The position numbers and the translations under genes were made by a program. The notes below the pieces were generated by a model, which searched no databases, was not told where the DNA came from, and worked only from the letters and a program-made list of their open reading frames with translations. DNA of 64,000 nucleotides, taken from Annulohypoxylon bovei var. microspora (taxonomy: Eukaryota > Ascomycota > Sordariomycetes > Xylariales > Hypoxylaceae). This document shows, one piece after another, positions 21,920 to 33,815 of this stretch (the stretch's first letter is position 1; every line of letters starts with the position of its first letter). Location of the stretch: positions 62,001 to 126,000 of the forward strand of contig MU405252.1 of the NCBI GenBank assembly GCA_022836615.1, read 5' to 3'.

Positions 21920-24900
21920 TCATTGAGGCACGTGGCCTTCGAGCCCGGCAACGATGGCCAAGTTAACCTGACTCAGTTGTTCATGAGCTTCACCGCTTAG
22001 GCCAACTCCGGATAGGAGAGCAATGGCCTCGACGACGTCCTCCGGTTCTAGCATGTGCCATTTAGCCAGAGTGACCTTCGTGCTAGCACCGATAGTAACA
22101 GTGAACACGTGGTCAGTCTCGACTTGCGTGCCGCTGAGACCGTTCAAGGCCCGGAACATGTCCTCGTCGGTGAAGTCGTCACCCATGCATAGGACGAAAT
22201 CCAACTTCCCTTCCTTGGATTTCTCACCTTGCGAAGCATTTTCTGGTGTAGCTATGTGTGCAATATCGGAGTTGTAATCGTTGACCAGGCGTTTAGCGAT
22301 TTCGCCCTTGTTGATGAAAGTGGGTCGCACCTCAAGGTTGGCCTTGCCTTTCATTACATCGACCTCCCATTTCTGGACCACGGTCGCCTCAAGGTCCTTA
22401 TGCAGCGCTTGTGACGCATGCAAGCCTTGTTCGGGATCGGCTTGACGGTAATGCCAAGTCAACGCGCATCGCTTGCGCTCTATGAACGAGCCTAACAAGT
22501 GTGGGTTAGTAAAAAAATAAAATTTTTCAATTATCGCGGAATATCAAGACGACTTACCAGGCACACGGTCCGTGTATTTTTGGAAGACTTCGATCACGTC
22601 TGCTTGCCAGCCCATGTCTAACTGCTCTGCCAGGTTCTCCCACGTGTTATGGCCCGGATGTCTAATAAAACTTCCGTGCTCAGCACTGAAGCCTAGTTCT
22701 GAGATATGGCCCAGGTGTTGCTGTAGGAAGTCTTGGTCTCTGCCCGAAATGATCCATACAGCATTGCGGTGGTCTGCCGCAAGCGCCTTCAGCGTTTGGA
22801 TGACTCGCTCCGACGGGATAGCCGCCTGAGGGTCTCTAACAATCGGAGTAAGCGTGCCATCATAGTCGAACATGAAGAGACGCTTGTTGGCTTGACGGTA
22901 CTGCTTTAGCATGAGCGTGCGGTCAAGCAGCGGTGTGACATTCGCGTTCTTATTTGACGCCAGCGTGCCGACGAGCTTTCGTAGAAACTTAGCGATCCAA
23001 CTTTGCACGTTCTGCGTAGTGACGTGCCGGTAGAGACTCGTCTGCATTGACAGGCGTTTTTCAGCAGACATGGTGAGTGCGTTGTTGATTTGGTGAGCGA
23101 CGTCGGTGAGGTCCCAAGGGTTTATGTGTATGGCATCGCGCAGGCTTCCCGCAGTGCCGCTAAACTCCGACAGGATTAGCGGGCCATGAGTGTCGCGCTG
23201 GCACACGACGTATTCAAGACTGGTGGTGTTCATGCCGTCCCGGACCGACGTGATCAAACCAATGTCTGCGGCTCTCAAAAGCGCGAAATACTCTTCTGGT
23301 GATAGGTACTGCGGATAATGCTGCACCGGCGAAAATCCCAGGCTGCCATACGTGCCATTAATTCTCATGACCAACTCATTCACCCTGCTTGCCACTTTGT
23401 TCTCCGGCTCCTCTCCTCCCTCCTCAATGGTGTTTGGCGAGGTGACCTGAACCAGGACAACCTTCTCTCGCCATTCGGGATAGAGCTCGAGAAACCTTTC
23501 AAATGCCATGAGCTTTTGGGCGACACCGCGGACACTATCCAGCCGATCACGTCCCACAATAATCTGCTTATCCTTGTAGAGCCCCTTTAAAGCGTCATAC
23601 ATATCTGAGACCTGTTGCGACCAAGCCATCTGTTCTACCTTGGTCACGTCAATGCCGATGGGGAAAACACCAACTTCCACACGAGCTCCGTACGCATCGA
23701 CACCAACAGAATCCGAAGGGAAATCAAGTATCCGGGTACAACAACTCGCGAAATGACGTGAGTAGCTATATGACTGGAAACCAACAAGATTGGCACCAAG
23801 CATACCTTCGAGCACTTCTTTCCGTCGCGGCAAGCATCTCAGAAATTCGCTGCTAGGGAACGGACAATGAAGGAAGAACGAGATGTACATGTTCGGCATT
23901 CTTTGCCGCAGCATGCTGGGGAGTAACAGGAGATAGTAATCGTGGATGATTACAACATCGCCTGGCTTGTAGACCTCGATGATCTTGTTAGCGAACTTCA
24001 AATTGGTGCGGAAGTAGTCGGCCCATTCAACACGCTCCGACCGACCATCGTTGGGCTCATGTTGCTTGTAGTGGAACAGGGGATATATCGTGTGTTCGGC
24101 ATATCGCCTCCATCGGTCTTGGTCATTTAACGTGATACCCTCGTCGCTCGTCTCGGTATCATCGGCGAGCCACACGGGAACGGTCTTGATGCGTTTATCA
24201 TGAGATAGTAGCTGCTCTAGCTTCGTCTGGTGATCTTGTGAAATCCATAAGCCATCAACCTCGGGGGGCGTTGGCGGCGCTTCTCCATCTAACGGTATGG
24301 GTGCAGATAGGTGATTTAGACCCGGAATGGTTGAGGTCGTATCGGGGATAACATCCGGCGCAGGTAGAGATTCGGGAAGTGATTCGATTTCGCCCGTCCA
24401 CGCAACGACAGTATGATTCCAAGGCGTTTCATCGGAGGAAAGGTACGAGAAAGAATCGAATAGAGCGGATTGGCCGCGCCGATAGCCCAATTCCTATCAA
24501 GAGTTAGTCTTGCAACAAACTTACATTAGGGACAAGATTATACTAACCCAATCGCCGCCCTTATGATACTTTAGTGAGTGAGGGGTCGTGAAGGTAACCG
24601 AGATGATGTTACCACTAAGAGCCAAATCAGGCGCAGCCGCCTTGATTTCCGTGATAGACTCTCTCCGCCCAGTTAATGATATGCTCATCCGTCGCAAAAC
24701 CTCGTGATCCGAGGTGGCCCCTTGTATTATATCTGTGGGAGAGGATGTTTCCGCAGCCGGGCTCGTCACAAGCTCATTGGAGACAATGCCATCTTTCTTA
24801 TCTTTCTTATCTTGATCCTGATTGAAATAACTAGGGCTAGGAGCTTTGGTAGACTCGCTACCTGGCTGAGACATATAAGTCGAGGGTTGTATGCCTGGAG

Positions 24901-25066
24901 TTACAGGCACTCTCGTAACAGAGTTTCGCTCGTGGGGCGGAAGGCCCGGCGAATCTTGCGAGTCGCTTCCGGAAGCGGACTCACGAAGGGAGGAAGACAT
25001 CTGTTTGACCTCTTTTACGACGTCGCTAGCAGTGTTGACTTCGACTTCTTGTTTGCTTTCTGCCAT
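21920..25066 (-). CDS. tps2: Trehalose-6-phosphate phosphatase (Tps2/OrlA)
   Basis: Second enzyme of trehalose synthesis, removing phosphate from trehalose-6-phosphate; part of the trehalose synthase complex. Exons 25066-24548, 24493-22558 and 22491-21920 give 1008 aa. An N-terminal ~170-residue Ser-rich disordered region precedes a GT20 synthase-like domain (HDYYLLLLPSMLRQ, FFLHCPFPSSE, GVFPIGID, VSLRDGMN-like SVRDGMNTTSLE) and the HAD phosphatase domain. That domain carries the catalytic motif DYDGTLTP near 716-723, SGRD, and GDDFTDEDMF near 923. The GT20 part is usually inactive in Tps2 enzymes. The start is the first ATG in the exon; the frame continues a few codons upstream without ATG. 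Trehalose genes of fungi are stress-induced, in keeping with a stress-type AGGGG word 95 bp upstream. Confidence 0.94.
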
Positions 25067-27284
25067 TGTTGTCTTAGCTTTACTCACTATAAAAATTTAA
25101 TTGCGGCGTAAAGTCGGTATGTATAGGCAAACGATTTAGACACGGCGGTGACGCAGAAAAGGGGACAAGAGGATACGCAAGGGTAACTAGAGTAGTAATT
25201 GATAATTAAAGATGATTGATAGTAAATAATGGTGAGAGATTATCGGCGATAACCGTTACTTGACGAACCAAACGGTGAAGACAGCACCGATGGCTGTCAA
25301 GGCCAGAAGAAACAACGCAGGTAGGTTAGGTAGACACAAGCAAGTTCAAATATGGGTAAGGTACAGGTAGGGTGTAGAATCTAGAAGGCTAGAACAGCAT
25401 AGGCTCATAGCGGGGCTCCCATCGTCGTCGCGATTATTGGTTTATTTCCCACCTTAGGGAGGATAGTGGGGCATGAGAACCGAGTGAGACCAGGTTCGTG
25501 ATAGAAGTGGAAGTAGTAGTAGAGTGTGGTAGATGCAACCTGGAGGTTTTGCTCCAGGCCTTCTGGGTGGAATGTGGATTACCTGAACGACTGGGCAATT
25601 CTTTTTGAAAAGGCGCCAACCACTGCGGAAAACGAAAACTCGTCTCAGCTCCCAAGCTCCCAAGAGTGATCAGAGTGATCTCGGCCTTTCTCGTCCTAGA
25701 TCCAACTTAAACGGTTCGTTCCGACTGCGGCACTACACACGTAGGTCCGTAGAGGTGGGCAGATCAGGTACAAATTTTGAAAGTGGTGTGCTTATTCTGA
25801 AGGAATTTTATGAACTAAATTAAACGAGAAGAAGACGAATGAGACAAATAAACACTTTCAAAGCCAATTGACACGAGAAACCAAATAACACAACCCTATT
25901 TTAGGTTGATACGCACAGAACTAGATGAATGGACGGGTGGCCCCAGATCAACAATGTATGTCAAAAGTTTGTAATTAAAATGTAAAGTGTAAGGCGGTGA
26001 TGTTAGATGGTGGGGTAAGAGTTGTGAGCCTGTGACGCTGGCACATGCTGAAAGACAGGCTGAGAATTGTTTGTGGAGTTTGTGGAGTTTGTGGAAGTGA
26101 TCAGAAATCGTGGAAGAAATGTGAAAGGCGTGAAAAAGCATTGGCCAGACGGCCCGCTGACGGTACGTACCTTGAACCAATGACGTAGGCAGGATGAAAG
26201 AAGGATGTAACACCTTAGCAAAAAAATAGCCTAAATGTGACTTCAAAGAGAATACCATAGTAGGAAGCACCGAGGGTATTTATGTTGAAAGAACAAAAAC
26301 GTGGAACTAACGACCGAGCGGGTTTACGGCTATCCCCATTGAGTTTTCCATAGCTTGGATACTTTGAGTATACATGCCTCGATACATTATCATACATATA
26401 TCTGCATGTAGAATGCCGAGTATATTAATGTAGGTTGATAGTTAGTACCTACCATGGTACTAGGCGTTCATAAACGTTATCGATGTGATCTCTATTGGAT
26501 ATCTCAACTTATATCAAGCTAAACCGTAAATAGCGATTCAAAAAAAGAGTCTCAACATCGAATAGCGTCACGACGATGATTTATATAAATATGGCACTCG
26601 CTATAGGATATGAGCAATTCAAATGCCAATATATACTCCACGAAGACCACATCTCTCCATACACTCTGGGGATACCGATTGGAGGTACGAGGTATGCAAT
26701 GATGTCTTAACTCCTGACGAGTGGAAGCTTTATTACGTTCGAGACCGGCCTATGCACAAGTGGCTCGATTGCAGCCAAACGGCCCGTTTTTGGGCTTCGT
26801 AGGTTAGGACCTTGGTCAAAATCCCCCATAGGTTTTCAAGAATAATAAACACTTTAAAATGAGGTATAAACATGAATTGACCTCAACTCAATGTTGTTAT
26901 GTCGTACTGAGTCAGCCACATTGGGTAAGTTCAGAATGAGGGATTAGATATTGAGGGCATTCACGGCCCGGTAAACCCCGTAATGCAGCAGATAGAATGT
27001 GGCAGATAGAAGTCTCTTGATTGCGCATTATAGATGTATAGCACCCAGCTCGTTATCTTGATGATATGGTTCAATAGCTTAGTATAGCCGAGGCTCTAGC
27101 AATAATCATACAGCGGATTCTTGCACGTTGCTATTGTTTTCGCATTGCTCAAGCAGCCCATTGAGATGTATTATCTCGAACTCCTGACGCTTGATTTTAA
27201 GGCGGTGCGAGTCGTAAATATGATCTTGTTCATGGCCCGGCCAGGTGGTAGCTTAGATAGGTAGACATCCCCATCCTGCTGTTA
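25067..27284. promoter_or_regulatory. Promoter side of tps2 and intergenic space to COG5
   Basis: About 2.2 kb lie between the tps2 start and the COG5 3' end. No gene is supported. A frame at 25896-26270 contains a GTTTGTGGA tandem repeat (26071-26096) and has no family resemblance. Confidence 0.45.
25160..25164. promoter_or_regulatory. STRE-like AGGGG upstream of tps2
   Basis: A single AGGGG word about 95 bp before the tps2 ATG. Such stress elements are known for yeast trehalose genes; here it is one short match only. Confidence 0.25.
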
Positions 27285-28640
27285 TCATCTACCAAGATTT
27301 CCAACAACACTACCAACCATAACTGCCACCTCCCGATCCCACCCGCCACCTTTCTCTGTATCTCCCTTGGGGGGTTTCCCCTTAGTAGTTGTGACGGTGC
27401 TCGGAGGTTGACTTCCTCGGATGACGCATTCCCTAATAGCCTCCCCGACACTGCTTCGGTTCGTCTTCAACGTACGTGCCGAAACACCACCGCGGTTGAC
27501 AATCTCCTGGACTCTCGTTGCCAAGCTGCTTGCCATAGTCCTCCAGAAGTACGATGCTAGCGAACCTGTCTCAAGGTACGCTAACAGGTATTGCAGAAGA
27601 TTGGACTTATCGGAAGAAGTAGGCTTGTGTGTTGGCAGGAGTGGGTGAGGCAGCGCATTCGTAGTAGAGAGGATGATTTCTAAGGCGACTATATTTTGAC
27701 ATCGCGCAGAAATTTCCCCCAGTGTCCGGTCTAAGGATGGCAGCGTTGCAAGCGACCTCGCTAGTGATGCGATAGAGCTCTGTAATGAGTTGCGCAAGTA
27801 GACCTCAAGAGCTTGGAGGAGTAACTGAGGAGTCCACTTGTCTGGTTTAGTACCAGTTACCGGTGATATAAGGTATAGAGTGATGGCGGCGGATATCATT
27901 CGCGTCTTAGCCTCCTCACTTTGAGCGAAGGTAGTTGTTCCCGAGGCTGAGCCGACGTTGAACTCCCGTATCATCTGTTCCGAGGTATTCTTAACAGACT
28001 TTTCGATTGGTGCTATGATGGAGTCCTGTAAGCTCCTAATTGCATTGACCTTATCGAGTCCGTGTCCTTCTTCACCCAGCGCCTTCTTATCGACTATTTC
28101 TCGTAATGATAATAGTGTATGAGCACAGCGTACTAATGCCCTATGATCCTCTTTCCTCGAGCCTGTCCCTGAGCCGCCTATTTCCGTATGTTGGATCTCA
28201 AGCTGGCGACCTAACTGAAGACAGCGACCAACAGATCTGCCTAGCTTCAGGGTCTCCCATAACCGAGCCGCAACTTGGCGCACCTCATCAGCTTCGGCAT
28301 GTTTTTGTATGACTTCTTTCTCTAGTTGCTTGTAGCTCTCGTTCAGGCTTTTGACTTGGTTGTCAATTTCAGATATTATTCTCCCGCTTGCCTCGGTCTG
28401 TTCCGTAGCATGTGAGAGAAGGGGAATCGCACAGCGGGTAGTAAGGAGGTCGATGTGAGAATCGATTTCTTGAGCATCAAACAATACTTTAGATAATGGC
28501 GTAGAGAGATCTAGGGGAGTGTCGTTCGGATTGTTCGTGGCGAGGACGAGGCTGTTGGCGAACGACGAGGGGCTAAAGCTTGGATCAAGAAATGCTTCAT
28601 AGTCGACATACGATGGGTCTTCTTCCTCGTTAGCTGCCAT
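27285..28640 (-). CDS. cog5: Conserved oligomeric Golgi complex subunit 5
   Basis: COG5 belongs to the eight-subunit COG tether that handles retrograde traffic within the Golgi. One exon, 451 aa, near the length of yeast Cog5 and much shorter than animal COG5. The N-terminus has the family signature DYEAFLDPSFSPSSFANSLV at about 12-31, then long coiled-coil helices (HIDLLTTRCAIPLLSHATEQTEASGRI continuing to VKSLNESYKQLEKEV). The C-terminal part is helical, with YFWRTMASSLATRVQEIVNRGGVSARTLK near the end. ATG 28640 gives the expected acidic start MAANEEEDPSYVD. No intron is needed. The gene is upstream of an AT-rich MITE-like element. Confidence 0.88.
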   Translation of the reverse strand: MAANEEEDPSYVDYEAFLDPSFSPSSFANSLVLATNNPNDTPLDLSTPLSKVLFDAQEIDSHIDLLTTRCAIPLLSHATEQTEASGRIISEIDNQVKSLNESYKQLEKEVIQKHAEADEVRQVAARLWETLKLGRSVGRCLQLGRQLEIQHTEIGGSGTGSRKEDHRALVRCAHTLLSLREIVDKKALGEEGHGLDKVNAIRSLQDSIIAPIEKSVKNTSEQMIREFNVGSASGTTTFAQSEEAKTRMISAAITLYLISPVTGTKPDKWTPQLLLQALEVYLRNSLQSSIASLARSLATLPSLDRTLGEISARCQNIVALEIILSTTNALPHPLLPTHKPTSSDKSNLLQYLLAYLETGSLASYFWRTMASSLATRVQEIVNRGGVSARTLKTNRSSVGEAIRECVIRGSQPPSTVTTTKGKPPKGDTEKGGGWDREVAVMVGSVVGNLGR

Positions 28641-28740
28641 CTACGCGATTGACGCAATTGAGACGCATCTAAGGTCCCAATGGTTCTTTGAAAGTGTGAC
28701 GTAAATTTAGAATAGTCTTTTGTACACCTACACTGCTAGG

Positions 28741-29216
28741 TAGGTGCGTGTAGGGGTCTGCAAAATACGTATTTTGAATCAAAATACGGTATTTAAATGC
28801 AATACGTGCATTATACCATTATACACATATAAACTATGTATTTTGATTTGTATAACCACGTATAATAGATTTTACACCACTACCACCACCACCATGTTGT
28901 ATTTATTAAATAATATTATTTACTTTCTTTCTTATATAACGTTTATTATTTATTTTATTTCTTTATGCGATTGGGTTGATGTAAAAGGTTTAAGTGGTTG
29001 AAATGGCGGTTGAAATGGTGGTTGAAATGATCGAATAAAAAAAGTTCCTTTAGGTGTATATCTTCCAAAATATTGCATACCTACCGATATATATGTGGGG
29101 CCGGGTGGTTTTTCCGACCCGCTATACGCATAGTAAATCATTATACGGTATTATACAATACAAAATACGTATATACAAAATACGTATTTTGAAATGCAGA
29201 ACCCTAGGTGCGTGTA
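28741..29216. mobile_element. AT-rich MITE-like element with 12-bp flanking duplication
   Basis: Element 28753-29204 (452 bp). The left end GGGGTCTGC and the right end GCAGAACCC are imperfect inverted repeats; both continue into the palindrome AAAATACGTATTTT, with a 5-bp offset on the right. AATACG words recur beneath the ends. The 12-bp word TAGGTGCGTGTA flanks both sides (28741-28752 and 29205-29216). There is no coding capacity. A 12-bp target duplication is long for the common cut-and-paste families, so I leave the superfamily open. Confidence 0.6.
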
Positions 29217-29438
29217 GCACTAAATTCATTAAACCTTACCCCACAATCTTACTAAATAAACGGGGCTACCAGGTACACAAGTCAAGCCACACATCGCCGA
29301 TAGATCTATTCTAGCCACAACCATAAACTGCAGGTCAAACAATAACGAAGTAAACATTTCAATAGTTATAGGGGTTTGATGTCAACCTAATTATATTATC
29401 ATTTTTGGTTGCAAATTCATTGTAATCATGTCTTTACA

Positions 29439-29771
29439 TCAGATACCGTAGCTCTTGAACGCGCCATCCTGTTTCTTCTGAGCACCGCCAGCACCACCAG
29501 CACCGGCGATACCGCCAACGGTGCTTCCCACCGAATTCGTCACGCCGCCGACTGTGTTGCCAAGACCTTCGGTAGTTTGGCCTACAGCACTTCCCACTCC
29601 TCTTGTAGTTGAGTTCAATCCTTTGCCGAGTCCTTCGGTTGTGCTCCCTAGGGCACCGCCAACACCTCCGAGTAGGCCACCCTGGCCCTTGGCCTTCTCG
29701 CCGCCTGTGAGGACGTTGTCAACTCCACCGACTAGTCCGCCGAGGAGACCGCCGCCTTGGTTGTTCGACAT
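29439..29771 (-). CDS. Small Gly-rich repeat protein (LEA-like composition)
   Basis: Single-exon 110-aa protein starting MSNNQGGGLLGGLVGG. It is made of Gly/Thr/Ser-rich imperfect units of about 11 residues of the type TTEGLGKGLNS and TTEGLGNTVGG, and ends with a hydrophilic tail QKKQDGAFKSYGI. Such small glycine-rich proteins are common in ascomycetes and are often linked to desiccation or sporulation; that role is an inference here. There is no signal peptide, and the repeats are amphipathic-like rather than membrane-spanning. Codon use is typical and the opposite strand has only shadow frames. Confidence 0.7.
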   Translation of the reverse strand: MSNNQGGGLLGGLVGGVDNVLTGGEKAKGQGGLLGGVGGALGSTTEGLGKGLNSTTRGVGSAVGQTTEGLGNTVGGVTNSVGSTVGGIAGAGGAGGAQKKQDGAFKSYGI

Positions 29772-30964
29772 TGTGGATTTGGTAATGGTAGTCTTGGTTT
29801 ATGATCTTGTTTGAGCTAGGATGACTAATGTGTCTTGATTGTTGAGATAGGCGATTCGTGTGTTTCTCAAGCGATGGTCAATTGCTTTTGTGGTTACTTA
29901 TTCCGAAAAGGAAAAATGTCTGATATTCGAAAGACTTCACCTTATTATACATCTTCAGGAGACATTCCCATTAATACATGATGTCATATTCTCACCTAAA
30001 GGATCGCGTTCATCGAAGAGGGAACGCCACATGAGCGCATACATCTTGTGGCTTGCGTCAAATCCTTCGAATGGTGTGGTGGTGTGGCTAGAAACTTGTT
30101 TCATTCACATCCTTGTGAGACCCGAGAGCCAGGATTCAGTTTCTTATGAGCCATACAAAGTTCAGATGGTCAACTTGCGGCTCGGAGACCTTTCTAGAAC
30201 GTCGCTTGATTCGCCGATCCGGATCTGCAGATCTAATGAGACCGTGCTACAACTGGCGTCATCCAAAGAGAGATCACCGATGATCGGTAGATCGGACGAC
30301 CTTTATCAAGTTGAAACATCAAACGGAAGCAGATGGCTGATGACGTTACCTCTTAATCAGTGATTGGAGAATCCGGGGCCGAGGTTTGCGACCCACCATC
30401 TCCACGGTTCTCTCGTGTTCTGGACAAGCAGACAAGGTGAACGGAGTCCGGGGCAACTCTACGGTTCAAAATATCTCTTAACGTAAATCTAGCTCAAACC
30501 CCCTATCTATACCTACTCTCAGTCCTCCCCGCTCTTTGAAAATATTATTTGTAATAGTTGTCTGATTTAGGTGCTGCAGCCGACGAGGAGTTCATGCTAG
30601 GCATGAACTGTCCTGCGGAGTGAATTGGAGTCAAGCCAATGCGTCAGACGATAATCTTCGGCAAAGATTACCTATCGGTCCTTCTATTCTAGTTTTTATG
30701 GACGTGTTTTCAAATATACGCCGAAATAATTGAATGCTTTGATCTGTGCGAAATACCTTAGGCGGTTAGGGAAATGCAGAGTTCCGCTCGGATGAGGTGG
30801 TTCAAGGATTCTCTGCACCACAGGTCGCAGTTCCGTGACATACTTCTAAGGCAAGTCACTCATCATGGGGTTCCCCATTCAGGTTGTGATGTGAGTTACT
30901 GTATTGCTTCAAATCTATCCAAAAAAACAACAACTTGTTACATGGTGTCACCAAATCTATACTA
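29772..30964. other. Intergenic region
   Basis: A 167-codon frame on the + strand at 29860-30363 has no family resemblance and I do not call it a gene. The rest is ordinary, with an inverted CATGCCTAGCATG-like word near 30594-30606 (AGTTCATGCTAGGCATGAACT, nearly palindromic). Confidence 0.4.
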
Positions 30965-31237
30965 TAAGTTGATCCACCAGTATGCGAACATACCGAGTGC
31001 GGGCCACCGATTTCCCATACAAAATCGCCAAAACACGATATTCATAACTTAATAAATAAAATAGCTATAAATAAACAGTTTGCGTATTTGAATAGTTTAT
31101 TATGAATTATGATAGTATAAAAAGTCTTAGAAATTTTAAAAAATCGTATGTATTTTTAATTAATTGTTGAAATCGCAAGGTTTCGTTTTATATGGGAAAC
31201 ACATATAAAATACCACGTTCACTTTTAAAATTCATAA
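30965..31237. repeat. Left arm of the fold-back element
   Basis: 273 bp, the inverted copy of 31528-31800. It carries conserved GC-containing outer sequence (CGAGTGCGGGCCACCG) and an AT-rich inner part. Confidence 0.85.
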
Positions 31238-31527
31238 TTAAATAACCAATGCATTTTCAATTTTATTTCTATTTTTATAAAATAATATCTTATATTATGT
31301 ATAATATGTAAAAGTTTTAAATAATGAAATAATTTGTCCATTTAAATAAAAATAATTATAGATTTTTGGGTTCATTTTTATATGGAAAAATTCCCCCCAA
31401 AATTTACATTTCTTAATACTTAATTTAATAAATTACTTATACGTAAGAAAATTATACATTATAAACCTTAAAGCAAGAGTATTTTAATTCCATTTTTATT
31501 AAAAATATACATTCGTTATTTGTCAAG

Positions 31528-31800
31528 TTATGAATTTTAAAAGTGAACGTGGTATTTTATATGTGTTTCCCATATAAAACGAAACCTTACGATTTCAACA
31601 ATTAATTAAAAATACATACGATTTTTTAAAATTTCTAAAACTTTTTATACTATCATAATTCATAATAAACTATTCAAATACGCAAACTGTTTATTTATAG
31701 CTATTTTATTTATTAAGTTATGAATATCGTGTTTTGGCGATTTTGTATGGGAAATCGGTGGCCCGCACTCGGTATGTTCGCATACTGGTGGATCAACTTA
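31528..31800. repeat. Right arm of the fold-back element
   Basis: Inverted copy of 30965-31237 with a few transitions, for example TAAGGTTTCG against CAAGGTTTCG. Confidence 0.85.
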
Positions 31801-31877
31801 ATCATCATCTTATGCACTAATAATTGACAAACGTACCTCCCAGTAGCACCCCAAACGGTGACAATGCAATGATAAAC

Positions 31878-33815
31878 TTAAAAGACAAAGACAAACTCCT
31901 CATTCTCGAGGTCAGTCAGGTTCTCGAACGCGCGGTCGCCAGGTCCTTCCACCTCGTCGGCAGAAGCACCCGCCCGGTCGCCTTCTTCCGCGTTCTTAAC
32001 ATCGCCAGCATCGTTCTCTCCCGCAGACTTCTTCAGCGCCGCCGCGGCGGCAGCAGCCTCGGCTATCTCCTCGGGGGAGTCCAAACTAGTGTCGATGATG
32101 ATGGCGGGCTTGCCCATCGCCACGCGCTTCTTAGAGTGGCTCGCGTTTAAGAATTTGATATGCACGGTAGCGACCGCGCAGATGACTATGATCGCGATGT
32201 AGAGCGCCAGGTTCGATCGCAACCCCCGTTCATATCCCGGTGCGTCTTTCTGTGTATAGAGTAGCGGGCCGACGACGTTGCCGATAGACTGGCCGACGAA
32301 GAGGATGGCGTTGGTGCACTTTTTCTTAGTGTCACCGGCGGTGTTCTGCGACGCCCACGAGTAGATGAGAGGAGCTAGAAGATGTCAACAGCCGAATCTG
32401 GTTGGATTGTATGATGAGAACTTACTGATTCCCGGGTAAACCGAGATTAGGTAATATCCGGTTAGAAGAGCCCCCTGGTTCGCGGCATTCCGGGGAAGCA
32501 CCATGAGCATCACGCAGCCTGCTATCGGGGGCAGACATAACCCCATGATGACAGGGCCCTTCATCTTTATCTTCTGGGCGAGTAAAGCTCCGCCGACAGT
32601 AGCTACGAGCTGTACAAATCCGAAGGGGATATTGAAGAGGATGGTCGTGAACTGGTCGAAACCGAATGTCTTCACGATTAACGGTCCGAAGGTAGAAATG
32701 CCACCTGACGGGATGCTGATAGAGAACATCAAGGCGAACCAGAACCAGGACTTAGGGTCGAGCAAGGCCTCTTTGAGGTGGTCGTTTCGCCACTCGCGCG
32801 AGATAACACCCATCTGGTTCATGCGCAATCGCTCGATGGCGACCTGCTTGTCATGGTCGTTCAAAAACTTCGCTTCTACCGGGGAGTCAGGCATAAAGGT
32901 AACCATGACGAAGCTGAAGGCGACAGTTATCAATCCGAAAAACAAGAAAATAATCTAGACTCTGTCAGTAACCTAATTCATGGCCTATGAAGCAAGATAG
33001 GAGCGCTTGATTACCTGGTAGGAATGAAGGTGAGATACTACATGTCCTAGGCCGTAGGTGATCAAGCTGCCGAACTTCGTCGCTGTTAGCTATTGCACTA
33101 CTTCATGACTGACGCGGAATTTTACTCACCATGTTCGTGATTCCATTCATAGCGCTAAAATATCCAAAGTTAGTACCATTAATTCTCATGTATTAGAAAT
33201 TCAAAGGCGCTCCTTCGAATGTCACCAGAAGCCCATTGAAATGGATTCTACTTACTACCAGTAACTGGTCCTAACCGTCTGTTCCCGTCGCCTCCACCAC
33301 ATCTGGGTGATAGCGACGAAGCTAGGCGCAACGCTCGCTTCGAACACGCCCAAGAAGAATCGCGTAGCCAGTAAACCGTTGAAGTTATGGGCAGCCGCCA
33401 TACATGTGAGGGAAACTCCCCAAAACAGCACCATGGCGCTAGTAAACTTGGCGATGGGTAGGCGAACCAACAGCCAAGCCAACGGCGGCTGCATCACCAA
33501 TTGTGCCAGGTACACGATGCTTCCCAGCCAAGAAAACTGGTCGCCATAGAGTCCCGTGTCGTTGATCAGCCCGAACACAGACGAGTACGCGAGGGTCGAC
33601 TTGTCGAGTCCCTGGAGGAAATAGACCGTCAGCATGAGAGGCAGGATGACCATGTCGATGCGCCGTAGCACACGCGCAGAGTCGGCCGGTGTCACGACTA
33701 TCCTCTCGTTCTTACCGAGGAACTTAGCCGCGATGTCGACATCTTTGCTCTGTTGCTGCCCCTGCGAGGGGGTCGCGTGTTCGATCTCTGCTGTATCCGT
33801 CGCTGACACTCCCAT
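31878..33815 (-). CDS. MFS transporter, anion:cation symporter (Dal5-like)
   Basis: Plasma-membrane carrier of the ACS family, which takes up small organic anions such as allantoate, ureidosuccinate, nicotinate or biotin-type compounds. Five exons: 33815-33256, 33154-33130 (25 bp), 33074-33015, 32954-32426 and 32374-31878; 556 aa. Junctions rebuild the conserved SYWYAMNGITNMFGSLITYG segment. Signature parts are RRIDMVILPLMLTVYFLQGLDKSTL for helix 1, RFFLGVFEASVAPSF, and late QNTAGDTKKKCTNAILFVGQSIGNVVGP. About twelve membrane helices are visible. The C-terminal tail is unusually long and acidic (Ala run, then NAEEGDRAG). It shares its family with the second carrier at 43.3-45.2 kb but differs clearly from it. 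Confidence 0.9.

Larger units (their letters stand above)
30965..31800. mobile_element. Fold-back element with 273-bp inverted repeats (TA-flanked MITE)
   Basis: Arms 30965-31237 and 31528-31800 are inverted copies of equal length. The outer ends read TAAGTTGATCC and GGATCAACTTA, so a TA target duplication fits a Tc1/mariner/pogo-type element of 832 bp (30967-31798). The 290-bp centre is very AT-rich with no coding frame. Arms differ by a few C/T changes, at least one in a CpA context. Its right end lies 78 bp beyond the stop of the first MFS gene. Confidence 0.85.

Noticed and set aside
25896..26270. 124-codon minus-strand frame
   Set aside because: Built in part on a GTTTGTGGA tandem repeat, with no family resemblance.
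29860..30363. 167-codon plus-strand frame
   Set aside because: No recognisable motif, and the residue pattern is not protein-like.
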